14,256 nt of DNA from Minisyncoccota bacterium. Its GTDB lineage: Bacteria; Patescibacteriota; Minisyncoccia; UBA6257; 1-14-0-10-40-38. The translations under genes and the position numbers were made by a program. This document shows, piece by piece, positions 1-7,400 of the stretch. Position 1 is the stretch's first letter. Every line of letters starts with the position of its first letter. A model generated the notes under the pieces. The model did no database searches. It was not told where the DNA came from and saw only the letters and a list, made by a program, of their open reading frames with translations. Where the stretch lies: the NCBI GenBank assembly GCA_020052135.1, contig JAGVPS010000063.1, positions 1-14,256 of the forward strand, read 5' to 3'.

Positions 1-846
1 CAGCCATCCGCCTGTTTTCTGAAACGCGTCTGGTGCGGCAATACGCACACATACGCCCGTATATCCTATTTCCGCCACAACGTCTGCGACCGCACTTCCT
101 AAACCACCGATCACGCTATGGTCTTCGATGGTAGCAAATAAGCGAAATTTCTGCATGGTTTCTTCGATGAGCGCTCTATCTATGGGCTTTATGGTATGCA
201 TGCTTATGACGCGCGCAGAGATTCCCTGAGACTTAAGGAGAGTTGCTGCTTTTACTGTATTCTCGAGCATATTGCCGGTAGCGATGAGTGCTATATCTTT
301 ACCCTCTTCTACGATAATACCTTTTCCGAGGGTAAAGGATGGCGCACTCGTGTGTATCGTCGGCTCCCCTCGAGCAGCGATGCGGAGATACGCGGGGCCC
401 TCATGGCGCAACAATGCTTTCGTCGCAAGCTCGACTTCCATCGGGTCACCCGGAGCAACGACGGTCATGTTGGGCAGCGTACGCATGACGCCCATGTCTT
501 CCATCGCATTGTGGGTCGCTCCATACTGCGAATAGGTAAGCCCGGCACCCACTCCGACTATTTTTACATTTAAGTTCTGATAGCAAACGTCGTTCCTGAT
601 CTGTTCATAACATCGGAACGTAGCAAAGGTCGCAATCGAGTAGACGATAGGGATCTTGCCCGCGAGAGCTAACCCCGCCGCAAAACCGATCATATTCTGC
701 TCGGCAACGCCGCAATTAACATACTGTTTAGGAAATGCCTTCATAAACGGCTCAAGCACCCCATACCCCAAATCACCCGTGAGCAACATAATACGAGGGT
801 CTTGTGCCGCTACCTCACTCAAAGCTTTTATAAATGCGGTGCGCAT
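1..846 (-). CDS. Transketolase, C-terminal subunit (partial, 3' end beyond window)
   Basis: This is the pyrimidine-binding half of a split thiamine-diphosphate transketolase, which would move two-carbon ketol units between sugar phosphates together with the N-terminal subunit encoded just upstream. Translating the minus strand from the ATG at 846 gives 282 uninterrupted codons to the window edge. Early residues include LLTGDLGYG, and then GVAEQNM carries the expected catalytic Glu (about residue 49). It is followed by a YEQIRND segment and the family-typical THNAMEDMGVMR, APGDP and EDHSVIGGLGSAV. The last visible residues (APDAFQKTGGW) resemble the family C-terminus, so perhaps 20-35 residues are missing. 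The gene starts 9 bases after the stop of the N-terminal subunit. The nearest purine-rich motif (AAGGAA) lies about 20 bases upstream of the ATG, too far for a standard ribosome site, so translation may depend on coupling. The substrate is not readable from the sequence. Confidence 0.93.
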   Translation of the reverse strand, partial: MRTAFIKALSEVAAQDPRIMLLTGDLGYGVLEPFMKAFPKQYVNCGVAEQNMIGFAAGLALAGKIPIVYSIATFATFRCYEQIRNDVCYQNLNVKIVGVGAGLTYSQYGATHNAMEDMGVMRTLPNMTVVAPGDPMEVELATKALLRHEGPAYLRIAARGEPTIHTSAPSFTLGKGIIVEEGKDIALIATGNMLENTVKAATLLKSQGISARVISMHTIKPIDRALIEETMQKFRLFATIEDHSVIGGLGSAVADVVAEIGYTGVCVRIAAPDAFQKTGGWL

Positions 847-855
847 ATATATAAT

Positions 856-1695
856 TTATTCTAGTTCCTTAAGCGCCCGTGCTAATTCCTCCCCATTCGG
901 ATATTTATAGTGCCAGTCAAGCGTATTTTCCATAAATGAGACTCCTCTGCCTTTGATCGTGTGCGCAATGATAACGCTCGGGCGGCCTTTTATAAAAGGA
1001 GTGCGATCTAAGGATATAAGAATCTCCGCGAAGCCGTGTCCTTTCACCTCTTCTACTCCCCACCCAAATGCCTTCCATTTTTCTACAAATGGTTCGAGCG
1101 ATAACACTTCGTCAGTTCTCCCAAATCCTTGCAGTTTATTGTGGTCAATAATTGCGAGCAGATTATCCAATTTGTGATGTGCAGCAAAAAGGGCCGCTTC
1201 CCACACAGAGCCCTCATTACACTCGCCATCGCTCATCACGACTACTGTACGATATGATGCACTATCCTGCTTAGCAGCATACGCAAAACCCGCCCCGATC
1301 GGAAGGCCGTGCCCCAAGGAACCAGTTGAAATCTCTACCCCCGGCAAACAATTTTTAGTAGGATGACCGGTTAAAAGTTTGCCATCAGCAAAATAATCAT
1401 TGAGTACATTTTTGGAGGTAAACCCCCTCTCTGCAAGCACCGCATAGAGTGCAGCCGCACAGTGGCCCTTGCTAAAAATGAGCCGATCTCGCGTAGGGAG
1501 AAGCGGCTGTTTCGGGTCTATGTGCAAAAAAGAAAAATAGAGTGCGGTCAGAAGATCAACCACAGAAAAACTCCCCCCGATATGAGAACTCTTTACCCGG
1601 GCAACCATCTGGAGAATCTCTCTCCGTATAGACCTTGCTGTCTCTTTTAAAAATGCAATATCGCTCTTGTTATTTTCCATACTAGATAGCTTCAT
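856..1695 (-). CDS. Transketolase, N-terminal (ThDP pyrophosphate-binding) subunit
   Basis: This 279-residue protein is the cofactor-diphosphate-binding half of the split transketolase. Visible motifs are SSHIGGSFS (His38), SKGHCAAALY (75-84), LTGHP (108-112), STGSLGHGLPIGAG (123-136) and the ThDP/metal motif SDGECNEG (155-162) leading to DHNK (184-187). SDG in place of the usual GDG is, from general knowledge, common in stand-alone transketolase N subunits. The length is near the usual 270-285. The start at 1695 overlaps the end of the upstream epimerase gene by 14 bases and is chosen because AGGA lies 6 bases before it. A second in-frame ATG at 1680, right after the epimerase stop, is possible but has no such motif. 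It could serve the non-oxidative pentose phosphate pathway, or make or modify a sugar for the glycan cluster. Linkage to the epimerase favours the latter, as inference only. Confidence 0.94.
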   Translation of the reverse strand: MKLSSMENNKSDIAFLKETARSIRREILQMVARVKSSHIGGSFSVVDLLTALYFSFLHIDPKQPLLPTRDRLIFSKGHCAAALYAVLAERGFTSKNVLNDYFADGKLLTGHPTKNCLPGVEISTGSLGHGLPIGAGFAYAAKQDSASYRTVVVMSDGECNEGSVWEAALFAAHHKLDNLLAIIDHNKLQGFGRTDEVLSLEPFVEKWKAFGWGVEEVKGHGFAEILISLDRTPFIKGRPSVIIAHTIKGRGVSFMENTLDWHYKYPNGEELARALKELE

Positions 1696-2620
1696 ACTGT
1701 TTCCTATGCTCTCTCATCCACGCGAGCATTTCCGCAATTCCTTTTCGAAGAGCAAAACGGGGATGCCACCCGAGAAGCTTTTTTGTGTGCGTCCCATCTC
1801 CTACCCACATGTCTGTATCGAAGCTTCTCCCTTTTCCAGTCCACTTCACGTTGAGCTTTGTTCCTACTGCGTGACTGAGATTATCGGCAACATCTTTGAG
1901 CGTTTGCTGTATACCAGTACAAATATTCAAGATAGCCCCCGGAGGAACCTTTTTCTCGACTACGGCCATGTAGGCATCAACTACATCATCCATGTAGACG
2001 AAGTCGCGCGCAATGGCCGGGGACACGAGTTCAAGCTCTTTGTGATCCAGCGCGCGAAGCATAACTGTCGGCATAAGCCGCCCTGGCTCTTCCCAGGGCC
2101 CATAGACTGAAAAGAGCCGGAGCGTAACAATTGGCAGCTTTTCTTCACGACCACAATGGACTGCATAGAGCGTTGAGGCGGCCTTCGCTACCCCATACAC
2201 ACTGTTTGGTTCCAAGAGATCTCCCTCATTCATAGGCGCGAGTTTTTTCCCATATTCAGAAGAACTCCCCGTGTTTATAAATCGCTCCACGCCAACTTTC
2301 TGTGCTGCATCAATGAGATGCGTTGTTGAAACGAAATTTGTTTTGATCGTTTTCTCTACGTCTTTTTGGAATGGATACCCGCCATATTGTGCCGTATGTA
2401 TGACTATATCCGGACGTACTTTTTCTATGAGTGTCTGCACCCAAATTTTATCTCCAAGATCCCCAATGTGCATGGTACAATGGGATTCAATATCTCGAAG
2501 CCGCCACAGATTTGTGGTTTCTCTGACGATCGCGTGAACTTCATATTTTTCCGTGAGGAGTTTTCGTATGAGGTTGCTCCCTATAAAACCTCCGGCGCCA
2601 GTTATAAGTACCTGCTTCAT
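1682..2620 (-). CDS. NAD(P)-dependent epimerase/dehydratase, extended SDR
   Basis: A 312-residue nucleotide-sugar-modifying short-chain dehydrogenase. The Rossmann motif GAGGFIG is at 8-14, the strand-end acidic position is replaced by Arg (IVRETTNLWRLR, 31-42), GSSSEYG is at 118-124 and the catalytic pair is Tyr142/Lys146 in YGVAK. Later come RLFSVYGPWE and ARDFVYMDD, typical of sugar-nucleotide epimerases, dehydratases and 4-reductases. In extended SDRs an Arg after the second strand often goes with NADP use, so an NADP-linked reductase or epimerase is plausible. The exact substrate cannot be assigned. It is the first gene of a minus-strand operon with the split transketolase, which overlaps its last 14 bases. 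A good promoter lies 31 bases upstream, leaving a leader of about 25 bases with no clear Shine-Dalgarno motif before the ATG at 2620. Confidence 0.92.
   Translation of the reverse strand: MKQVLITGAGGFIGSNLIRKLLTEKYEVHAIVRETTNLWRLRDIESHCTMHIGDLGDKIWVQTLIEKVRPDIVIHTAQYGGYPFQKDVEKTIKTNFVSTTHLIDAAQKVGVERFINTGSSSEYGKKLAPMNEGDLLEPNSVYGVAKAASTLYAVHCGREEKLPIVTLRLFSVYGPWEEPGRLMPTVMLRALDHKELELVSPAIARDFVYMDDVVDAYMAVVEKKVPPGAILNICTGIQQTLKDVADNLSHAVGTKLNVKWTGKGRSFDTDMWVGDGTHTKKLLGWHPRFALRKGIAEMLAWMREHRKQYEAI
1702..1705 (-). promoter_or_regulatory. Ribosome binding site AGGA for transketolase N subunit
   Basis: On the minus strand AGGAAACAGTATG places AGGA 6 bases before the ATG at 1695. It lies inside the end of the epimerase gene and decides between the two candidate starts (1695 and 1680). 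It is the clearest Shine-Dalgarno motif found in the window. Confidence 0.6.
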
Positions 2621-2650
2621 AAAGATACAAGAAGGGAAATCTAGGTTTTT

Positions 2651-2679
2651 AGTATATCAACAGATATACCGCGAAGCAA
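2651..2679 (-). promoter_or_regulatory. Sigma70-like promoter of epimerase-transketolase operon
   Basis: On the minus strand the -35 candidate TTGCTT (2674-2679) and the -10 candidate TATACT (2651-2656) are separated by exactly 17 bases. TATACT differs from TATAAT at one base; TTGCTT keeps the TTG of TTGACA. Transcription would begin near 2644, about 25 bases before the epimerase ATG. The assignment rests on sequence pattern only. Confidence 0.55.
2652..2669. promoter_or_regulatory. Perfect inverted repeat, candidate operator
   Basis: The 18-base element GTATATC-AACA-GATATAC has perfect 7-base arms around a 4-base centre. It covers most of the -10 hexamer of the minus-strand promoter and the adjacent spacer, so a dimeric repressor bound here would block polymerase. 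It lies upstream of the predicted transcript start, so it would act as DNA rather than as an RNA hairpin. No regulator gene is visible in the window. Confidence 0.4.
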
Positions 2680-2696
2680 ACCAAATCACGTAAAGG

Positions 2697-2725
2697 TTAG
2701 TAGAAGGAGTATGAGGGCGTATTAA
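2697..2725 (+). promoter_or_regulatory. Weak candidate promoter for flippase
   Basis: TTAGTA (2697-2702) and TATTAA (2720-2725) are 17 bases apart on the plus strand. Both match consensus only partly (3/6 and 4/6). A start about 6-7 bases after the -10 would fall near 2732, only some five bases before the flippase ATG, giving a leaderless or near-leaderless message. That agrees with the lack of a usable Shine-Dalgarno motif, but the call is tentative. Confidence 0.25.
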
Positions 2726-2736
2726 TTGTTACTTTT

Positions 2737-3966
2737 ATGGAAAAAATTCTTGCTTTTTTTGAAAAATATACAAAGACTAATCTCCGATCACTCTTCAGGG
2801 GAGCTTTTTGGATTACGCTCGGAAACATAGTAGCCAAGCTATCCGGTCTCGTGCTTGCCTATCTCTTCGCAAACTATATTTCTAAAGAAACGTATGGGCT
2901 CTATAAATACGTTCTCTCGGTTGCATCGACACTTCTCATTTTCACGCTCACCGGCATTAATACCTCGGTCATCCGATCAGTCGTCTTGGGCTTTGAAGGA
3001 ACTATTAAAGCCGCATTCAAGCTTCGCTTGAAGTGGTCATTCTTGGGAAGCCTCGCCTCGCTCGGGGTAGGGATTTACTATCTTTCGTACGGAGCACACT
3101 CGCTCCTCGGATACGGATTTTTCGTGGTTGCCGCCTTCTTCCCGCTCTTTGACACCCCGACACTTTATGCAAGCTTTTTGAATGGAAAAAAGCTTTTTAA
3201 AGAAGATACCATCGCCGACATGGCGGTTACGGCGGGATACACCCTTGCGATGGGTATCACCCTCCTCCTCACCCATAACCTCCTCATCTTGATCGGCGTG
3301 TATTTTGCCGCGCACGTCGTGTTACGCACGCTTGTCTACCGCTATGTGCTTAAACATTTCAAGCCCAATACGGCAGTGGATCCACATTGGCTCACCTATG
3401 GAAAACATTTGAGCCTCATGGATGTGCTGGTGGGCATCGCAAACTATATAGATAAAATCATTCTCTTTAATGTTACCGGTCCGGTAGCCCTTGCGGTCTA
3501 CTCGTTTGCATCAGCAGTACCTGAGCAGTTAAAAATATTCCACTCGTTTATCCCTATTATCGGTTTTCCGTCATGGAGTACTCAATCATCAGAAGAATTA
3601 AAACGAAGTCTTCCCCGAAAAATGCTGGTTTTTTTTATCGAGAGCGTGATACTTATCGTCGCATTTATTCTTGCAGCACCTCTGATCTTCAAAATTTTAT
3701 TCCCGCAATACCTTGATGCTGTGCCCTACGCTCAAATATACATGCTCTCATTCCTCAACTTCGCGCCCTCATTTATTCTGCCCGCGCTCCAGGCAAAATC
3801 AAAAGTGCGAGAGCTTTATGTTTTTAACGTTACCTCCTCGGTCATACAAATTGCACTCCTCTTTTTTGGCGGCATTTACTTTAAGCTCTGGGGTGTGGTT
3901 ATCGCCCGCGTAGCCGGCCGGATAGCGATGACCATTGTCGCTCTTTTTTTCTATAAAAAACTATAA
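2737..3966 (+). CDS. Flippase, MOP superfamily (polysaccharide biosynthesis/Wzx-like)
   Basis: A 409-residue polytopic membrane protein with about twelve hydrophobic segments. The N-terminus has the hallmark of lipid-linked oligosaccharide flippases: a short cytoplasmic lead, FRGAFWITLGNIVAKLSGLVL (about 20-40), then an ISKETYGLYKYV loop (about 49-60). The family moves undecaprenyl- or polyprenyl-linked glycans from the inner to the outer face of the cytoplasmic membrane. It is the only plus-strand gene, divergent from the epimerase and converging on the long minus-strand operon with 10 bases between stop codons. No GC-rich terminator hairpin is visible at that junction. AAGGAG occurs at 2704-2709 but is 27 bases before the ATG and no in-frame alternative start lies closer, so the start is translated without an obvious ribosome site. 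The transported glycan is unknown. Confidence 0.92.
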   Translation: MEKILAFFEKYTKTNLRSLFRGAFWITLGNIVAKLSGLVLAYLFANYISKETYGLYKYVLSVASTLLIFTLTGINTSVIRSVVLGFEGTIKAAFKLRLKWSFLGSLASLGVGIYYLSYGAHSLLGYGFFVVAAFFPLFDTPTLYASFLNGKKLFKEDTIADMAVTAGYTLAMGITLLLTHNLLILIGVYFAAHVVLRTLVYRYVLKHFKPNTAVDPHWLTYGKHLSLMDVLVGIANYIDKIILFNVTGPVALAVYSFASAVPEQLKIFHSFIPIIGFPSWSTQSSEELKRSLPRKMLVFFIESVILIVAFILAAPLIFKILFPQYLDAVPYAQIYMLSFLNFAPSFILPALQAKSKVRELYVFNVTSSVIQIALLFFGGIYFKLWGVVIARVAGRIAMTIVALFFYKKL

Positions 3967-3976
3967 GAAGAATGTT

Positions 3977-4945
3977 TTATCTTTTACTCATTATCATTTC
4001 ACGAATTTTCTCTGGAAGTGAGTTCATAATCACGTGACTCAATAAATCGCTATGGACCCATTCCTCGTCTGTTGCCTCTACTGCTTTGTTAAAATCATAT
4101 TCTTTAACTTCCTTCCCAGTCCATGTTGTACGAGTTGTTTTAGGAACTACGACCATCCTCTTTTCGTGAGGTAATAGGAAAACATTTCCGGTACCGTGAA
4201 TAGCTGAACCAGCTTCAACTCTATCAGGTAGTTCTCTGCTTGAATCCTTCTCAATTGAATTAACCAGATTGAATATTCTGGTTCTTAAAATCTCTGCATG
4301 TTCATGTTCTAGCCGTTTCTTTGTTGCCTCTTCTTCCACTTCTATAGCTGCGACATTTCGTTCGAGCTCCTCTACAAGCTCTCTTGTTTCGGGCTTAAGA
4401 GTTTTACCCTTTAGGTGCTCTAAAATTACGTTGATCTCATGTACGCCTAATCCTTGATCGTTATATTGAGGACCTAAATCAGTAAGAGATCTAAAATATA
4501 CATGGGACATAGATCGTTTTCTCGCTTCTTCAAATCCTATAAATTGAGGGCTGTCCGGAAAGTATTTTTCTTCGTTTCTCCGGATTTCATATTTTTCATT
4601 TGTTTTGGGTAAGTAGTATGCAGAATTGAAGCGCGCAGACAGAGTAATCTGCTTAGCATCAGTTCCCAACTCAGCTGTTTTCTGGAACCCCTTGTAGAGT
4701 GGTATCGCTTCCGGAATTTCTTCTATTGCTTGATCAATAAAATGGTAGAATTTCTTCCTTATTTGAGCTTTTACTTCCTTCTTGTACGACGCTTCAAAGG
4801 TAGTCGTACCAAGTTCATGGTCTTTTTTTGAAAGAGCTGCACGTAGTGTGCGATAGTTTACTTCAATCATCTTAGCCCATTCAGGGAGCTCTTCTTTCTT
4901 TTCTTCTTCCGGAGTAAAACCAGGGTTTTCTGGGGATTGAGGCAT
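3977..4945 (-). CDS. Unrecognised soluble protein with helical/coiled-coil middle
   Basis: I do not recognise this 322-residue protein. It begins MPQSPENPGF, followed by a charged EEEKKEELPEW stretch. It has no signal peptide or membrane segment, so it is probably cytoplasmic. The middle (about 180-245) is rich in Glu, Lys and Leu (for example LKPETRELVEELERN and RLEHEHAEILRTR) and looks helical or coiled-coil. The C-terminal third has a GSAIHGTGNVFLLPHEKR segment and ends WVHSDLLSHVIMNSLPEKI. The reading frame extends upstream to 5134, but that would overlap the YfhO gene by about 140 bases and adds a Trp/Cys/Ser-rich lead unlike the rest, so the ATG at 4945 is preferred; AGAAAG lies just upstream. 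It is last in the minus-strand operon, 49 bases after YfhO-1. Four 60-base lines counted by hand (4021-4140, 4261-4320, 4561-4620) give 36% GC, below the glycosyltransferase genes around it. This suggests separate origin. Confidence 0.8.
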   Translation of the reverse strand: MPQSPENPGFTPEEEKKEELPEWAKMIEVNYRTLRAALSKKDHELGTTTFEASYKKEVKAQIRKKFYHFIDQAIEEIPEAIPLYKGFQKTAELGTDAKQITLSARFNSAYYLPKTNEKYEIRRNEEKYFPDSPQFIGFEEARKRSMSHVYFRSLTDLGPQYNDQGLGVHEINVILEHLKGKTLKPETRELVEELERNVAAIEVEEEATKKRLEHEHAEILRTRIFNLVNSIEKDSSRELPDRVEAGSAIHGTGNVFLLPHEKRMVVVPKTTRTTWTGKEVKEYDFNKAVEATDEEWVHSDLLSHVIMNSLPEKIREMIMSKR

Positions 4946-4994
4946 ATACTTTCTTTTGGTTATTAAAACTATTTGGCTCCATAATACACGGTTT

Positions 4995-7400
4995 TTACTT
5001 ACTTGTCCTTTGCTTCCAAAACTCCTCCAATATCGTCCCATAGCTGAATTCAAATCGTACCTCATGAGTCCCTGGAGGGACGATGATTCCCATATACACA
5101 CTTCCCACCATGAGGAGCGGCACTTCTTTCTCATCTATATATGCCTTCCAGCCGGGGAGATTGTTTTCTGAAAAGACGAGGAGTTGTGGTTCATCTGATG
5201 TGGTTTTGAGTACTGATTCAGTATTTTTCTTTGTCTCAAGGGTTATGGTTCCCTCACCATCAAAACCAGGCATCTCGCTATCGGTACAGATGATCTCCGG
5301 TGCCTCTCTAGGGCATTCAACAAATACTCCGCGGGGAGAATCGGGCATGGTTTTTAAGAGCTCAAACGCTTTGAGCTCGTCCTCTGCAATATGGGAGACG
5401 GGAGAGGCAAAATAGAATCGGGGACGGGCAGCGGGGTTTTCATAGATCATGAGGGGGATGTTGTACGGAGGAAGGATGGAGGTTTCGAAGATTTTCTTCA
5501 GTGAGGAGTGTGTAATTGGAAAAGGCGAAAGCACGTGTGTCACCCCCGTGAATGACCATAGTTTTGAAGCGGTCTGAAGAGAGACTTCGTCGTCTTGTGG
5601 CAATTCCCGAAACACCGAAAGGAGGCGGTTCATGCGCCGAGAAGCGATTTCGTCCATATATTCGACGCTTGGGATACCGTACATCGTATTTATGTTTGGA
5701 GCGAGCATAGATCGGTAAAATGTGAGGCGAGCTGTTTCAGACTCGGCTGCTTCGTCGGTAAGAAAACGCGCGGCTCCTTTTTTTAAAAAGAGCGGCAAAA
5801 TCTTCACGTCTGCCTGTTTCAAGAGCATGGCCGCGGTTTCGGGAACCGAATTAAGCATGGCCCGTGAAGTGGTTGTCCCCGAAAATGCGAATACGAGCTC
5901 AAAATTTAATACAACGAATATACACACGAGAAGCGGGAATATACCTTTTGCCACCAATCTCTCCCGCATCCGGAGCAGCACGAGCGCGAGGACAAGAAAG
6001 AGCAGCGGAAAGAGTACCGCTCCCCGCATCAGATCGAACGATCGTGTGAGATAATAGAAACCAGTTTCCAAATATCCGTAGTAAGTTTCTATGGGCAACT
6101 GCCTACCATTATAAAAATGAGCGGCAAAGAAACTTTTTATCGCATCCAAAAGCGTACTTCCGAACAATCGAGTGGAAACCGTAAGCGCAACTGCCGTACC
6201 GGTAAGCACGCCTGTTATCCACGCAAACGTTTTGTAAAGAATTGAATACTTTTTTTCTGAACGTGCTGCGTTTATAAAACGATCGTAGCCAATTCCTGCA
6301 AGCACGGAAGTAGCAAACGCAAGGATAACAATCCAGCGATTTGCGCTATGTAAGAGCTTCATGAATGGCAGGTGGTGGAGCATCCAAAATAAAAATGAGT
6401 TATTTATAGACAGGAGCAAGCTTCCCAAGGCAAGCAGGGTAAAGAACCCTGGGAAACTTTTGAATTTATTGGTACATCCGTAACAAAAGAAAAAAAGAGC
6501 GAGCGCGCCTATATAAAAAATCCACGGAGCAGATGAAACGGCGGGAACTATAAAGTGCGGTAAAAAAGCGCTTATGCCATCTGCGGGCAAAAACCCTCCC
6601 TGGACTGCTTGTAAGTGATCAAACCCGGTTCGCGCTGAAAGGCCGATATAGGTAAAGGTGGGTATGAGTTGGATAGATCCAATTATCGTGCCCAGGAGGA
6701 CCATGGCTCCGTAGAGCACGAGCGGTCGTATGCGTTCTTTTAGATTTCCCGCCTTGGTAAAAGAAAGATACACCGCAAAAAATCCCGCTGCAAAGAGAAT
6801 TTCAACGACATAGTGCCAATGCCCTGAAAACCACATGAGAAGAATCGCTAGGGAGCCGAGGAAAAAATAGAGGATTGTTTTTTCGCGACGGGCGATAGCG
6901 AGGAGAGCAAGGAAGAGAAGCGGCAGATACGGGAGCGCACTCGCAAGCGGAAGCTCAGGAATCAGGAGCCATTGATTCATAATGAATGCAAACCCTCCCA
7001 TGACTGACCCGACTACACTCACTCCTAATCTGCGCAATAAAAGCGCGGTCCAGTATCCGGCAAACACGACGTGTAAAAAGATGAGTGCTCCATAGGCAAT
7101 CGATACCGGAAATATTCTCACGAGCATATACGTGAAGGGAGAAAATATTCCTCCGGTTAAACTGATCCATTGCGGAAAGCCAGAAAAAACCAAAGGGTTC
7201 CACAGGATGCTATCTCCTTGCGTAATCGAGTTTTTGTAAAAATGAAAAAATTGCTCAATCCAGGTGTAGGAAAAACCACTGGTAAAATCAGCGCGCCCTA
7301 CAAGAACAGGAATGAACAAAACAAAGACAGGAACGGCAATAAGCAGAAATATTCCTCCTCTTTTTATTCCCCACTCTTCAATGCTATAGAGGATTCTCAT
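4995..7400 (-). CDS. YfhO-family membrane glycosyltransferase-like protein, paralogue 1
   Basis: An 801-residue polytopic protein of the YfhO family (GT-C-like). The family is thought to use polyprenyl-phosphate sugars to decorate surface polymers outside the membrane. Roughly thirteen hydrophobic segments run through about residue 500, with the first loop carrying FYKNSITQGDSILWNP and SGFP (about 54-78). A largely extracytoplasmic C-terminal domain contains LPGWKAYID and GTHEVRFEF, the usual YfhO ending. The ATG at 7400 overlaps the stop of the polyprenol-phosphate sugar synthase gene as ATGA, indicating translational coupling; an in-frame extension to 7457 is less likely. Compared with paralogue 2, the N-terminal 640 residues are diverged but the last ~150 are very similar (39 identical residues in a row). 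The first-loop Asp seen in paralogue 2 (GHDT) is not conserved here (GFSYT). Acceptor and sugar are unknown. Confidence 0.87.
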   Translation of the reverse strand: MRILYSIEEWGIKRGGIFLLIAVPVFVLFIPVLVGRADFTSGFSYTWIEQFFHFYKNSITQGDSILWNPLVFSGFPQWISLTGGIFSPFTYMLVRIFPVSIAYGALIFLHVVFAGYWTALLLRRLGVSVVGSVMGGFAFIMNQWLLIPELPLASALPYLPLLFLALLAIARREKTILYFFLGSLAILLMWFSGHWHYVVEILFAAGFFAVYLSFTKAGNLKERIRPLVLYGAMVLLGTIIGSIQLIPTFTYIGLSARTGFDHLQAVQGGFLPADGISAFLPHFIVPAVSSAPWIFYIGALALFFFCYGCTNKFKSFPGFFTLLALGSLLLSINNSFLFWMLHHLPFMKLLHSANRWIVILAFATSVLAGIGYDRFINAARSEKKYSILYKTFAWITGVLTGTAVALTVSTRLFGSTLLDAIKSFFAAHFYNGRQLPIETYYGYLETGFYYLTRSFDLMRGAVLFPLLFLVLALVLLRMRERLVAKGIFPLLVCIFVVLNFELVFAFSGTTTSRAMLNSVPETAAMLLKQADVKILPLFLKKGAARFLTDEAAESETARLTFYRSMLAPNINTMYGIPSVEYMDEIASRRMNRLLSVFRELPQDDEVSLQTASKLWSFTGVTHVLSPFPITHSSLKKIFETSILPPYNIPLMIYENPAARPRFYFASPVSHIAEDELKAFELLKTMPDSPRGVFVECPREAPEIICTDSEMPGFDGEGTITLETKKNTESVLKTTSDEPQLLVFSENNLPGWKAYIDEKEVPLLMVGSVYMGIIVPPGTHEVRFEFSYGTILEEFWKQRTSK
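5022..5498. repeat. Shared C-terminal YfhO tract, copy A
   Basis: This tract aligns without gaps to copy B over 5022-5460 (offset 5243). It then continues after a 3-base length difference into an 18-base identical stretch at 5481-5498. Between 5342 and 5460 I count 7 mismatches in 119 bases. Similarity declines toward 5022 and stops abruptly beyond 5498. The orientation relative to copy B is direct, about 5.2 kb apart. Confidence 0.85.

Noticed and set aside
2711..2725. Four-codon frame ATG AGG GCG TAT TAA after AAGGAG, as a leader peptide.
   Set aside because: Too short, with only one base between AAGGAG and ATG, and no codon pattern suggesting attenuation.
3930..3985. A/T-rich stem (TTTTTT-CTAT-AAAAAA) between the converging flippase and unrecognised genes, as a bidirectional terminator.
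   Set aside because: The stem is made only of A-T pairs, lies within the flippase coding end and lacks a GC-rich hairpin.
4946..4994. Possible internal promoter (TATTAT, minus strand, near 4981-4986) before the unrecognised gene.
   Set aside because: No -35-like element at suitable spacing was seen; AT-rich intergenic sequence gives such hexamers by chance.
4946..5134. Upstream in-frame extension of the unrecognised gene (extra 63 residues).
   Set aside because: It overlaps the end of the YfhO-1 gene by about 140 bases and has a Trp/Cys/Ser-rich composition typical of a shadow frame; the ATG at 4945 has a purine-rich leader and sits after the YfhO stop.
5083..5415. Plus-strand reading frame inside the YfhO-1 tract, with a similar one at 10362-10553 in YfhO-2.
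   Set aside because: The resemblance (both include a YAFQPGRLFSEK segment) is explained by the shared C-terminal tract read antisense, not by a conserved separate gene.
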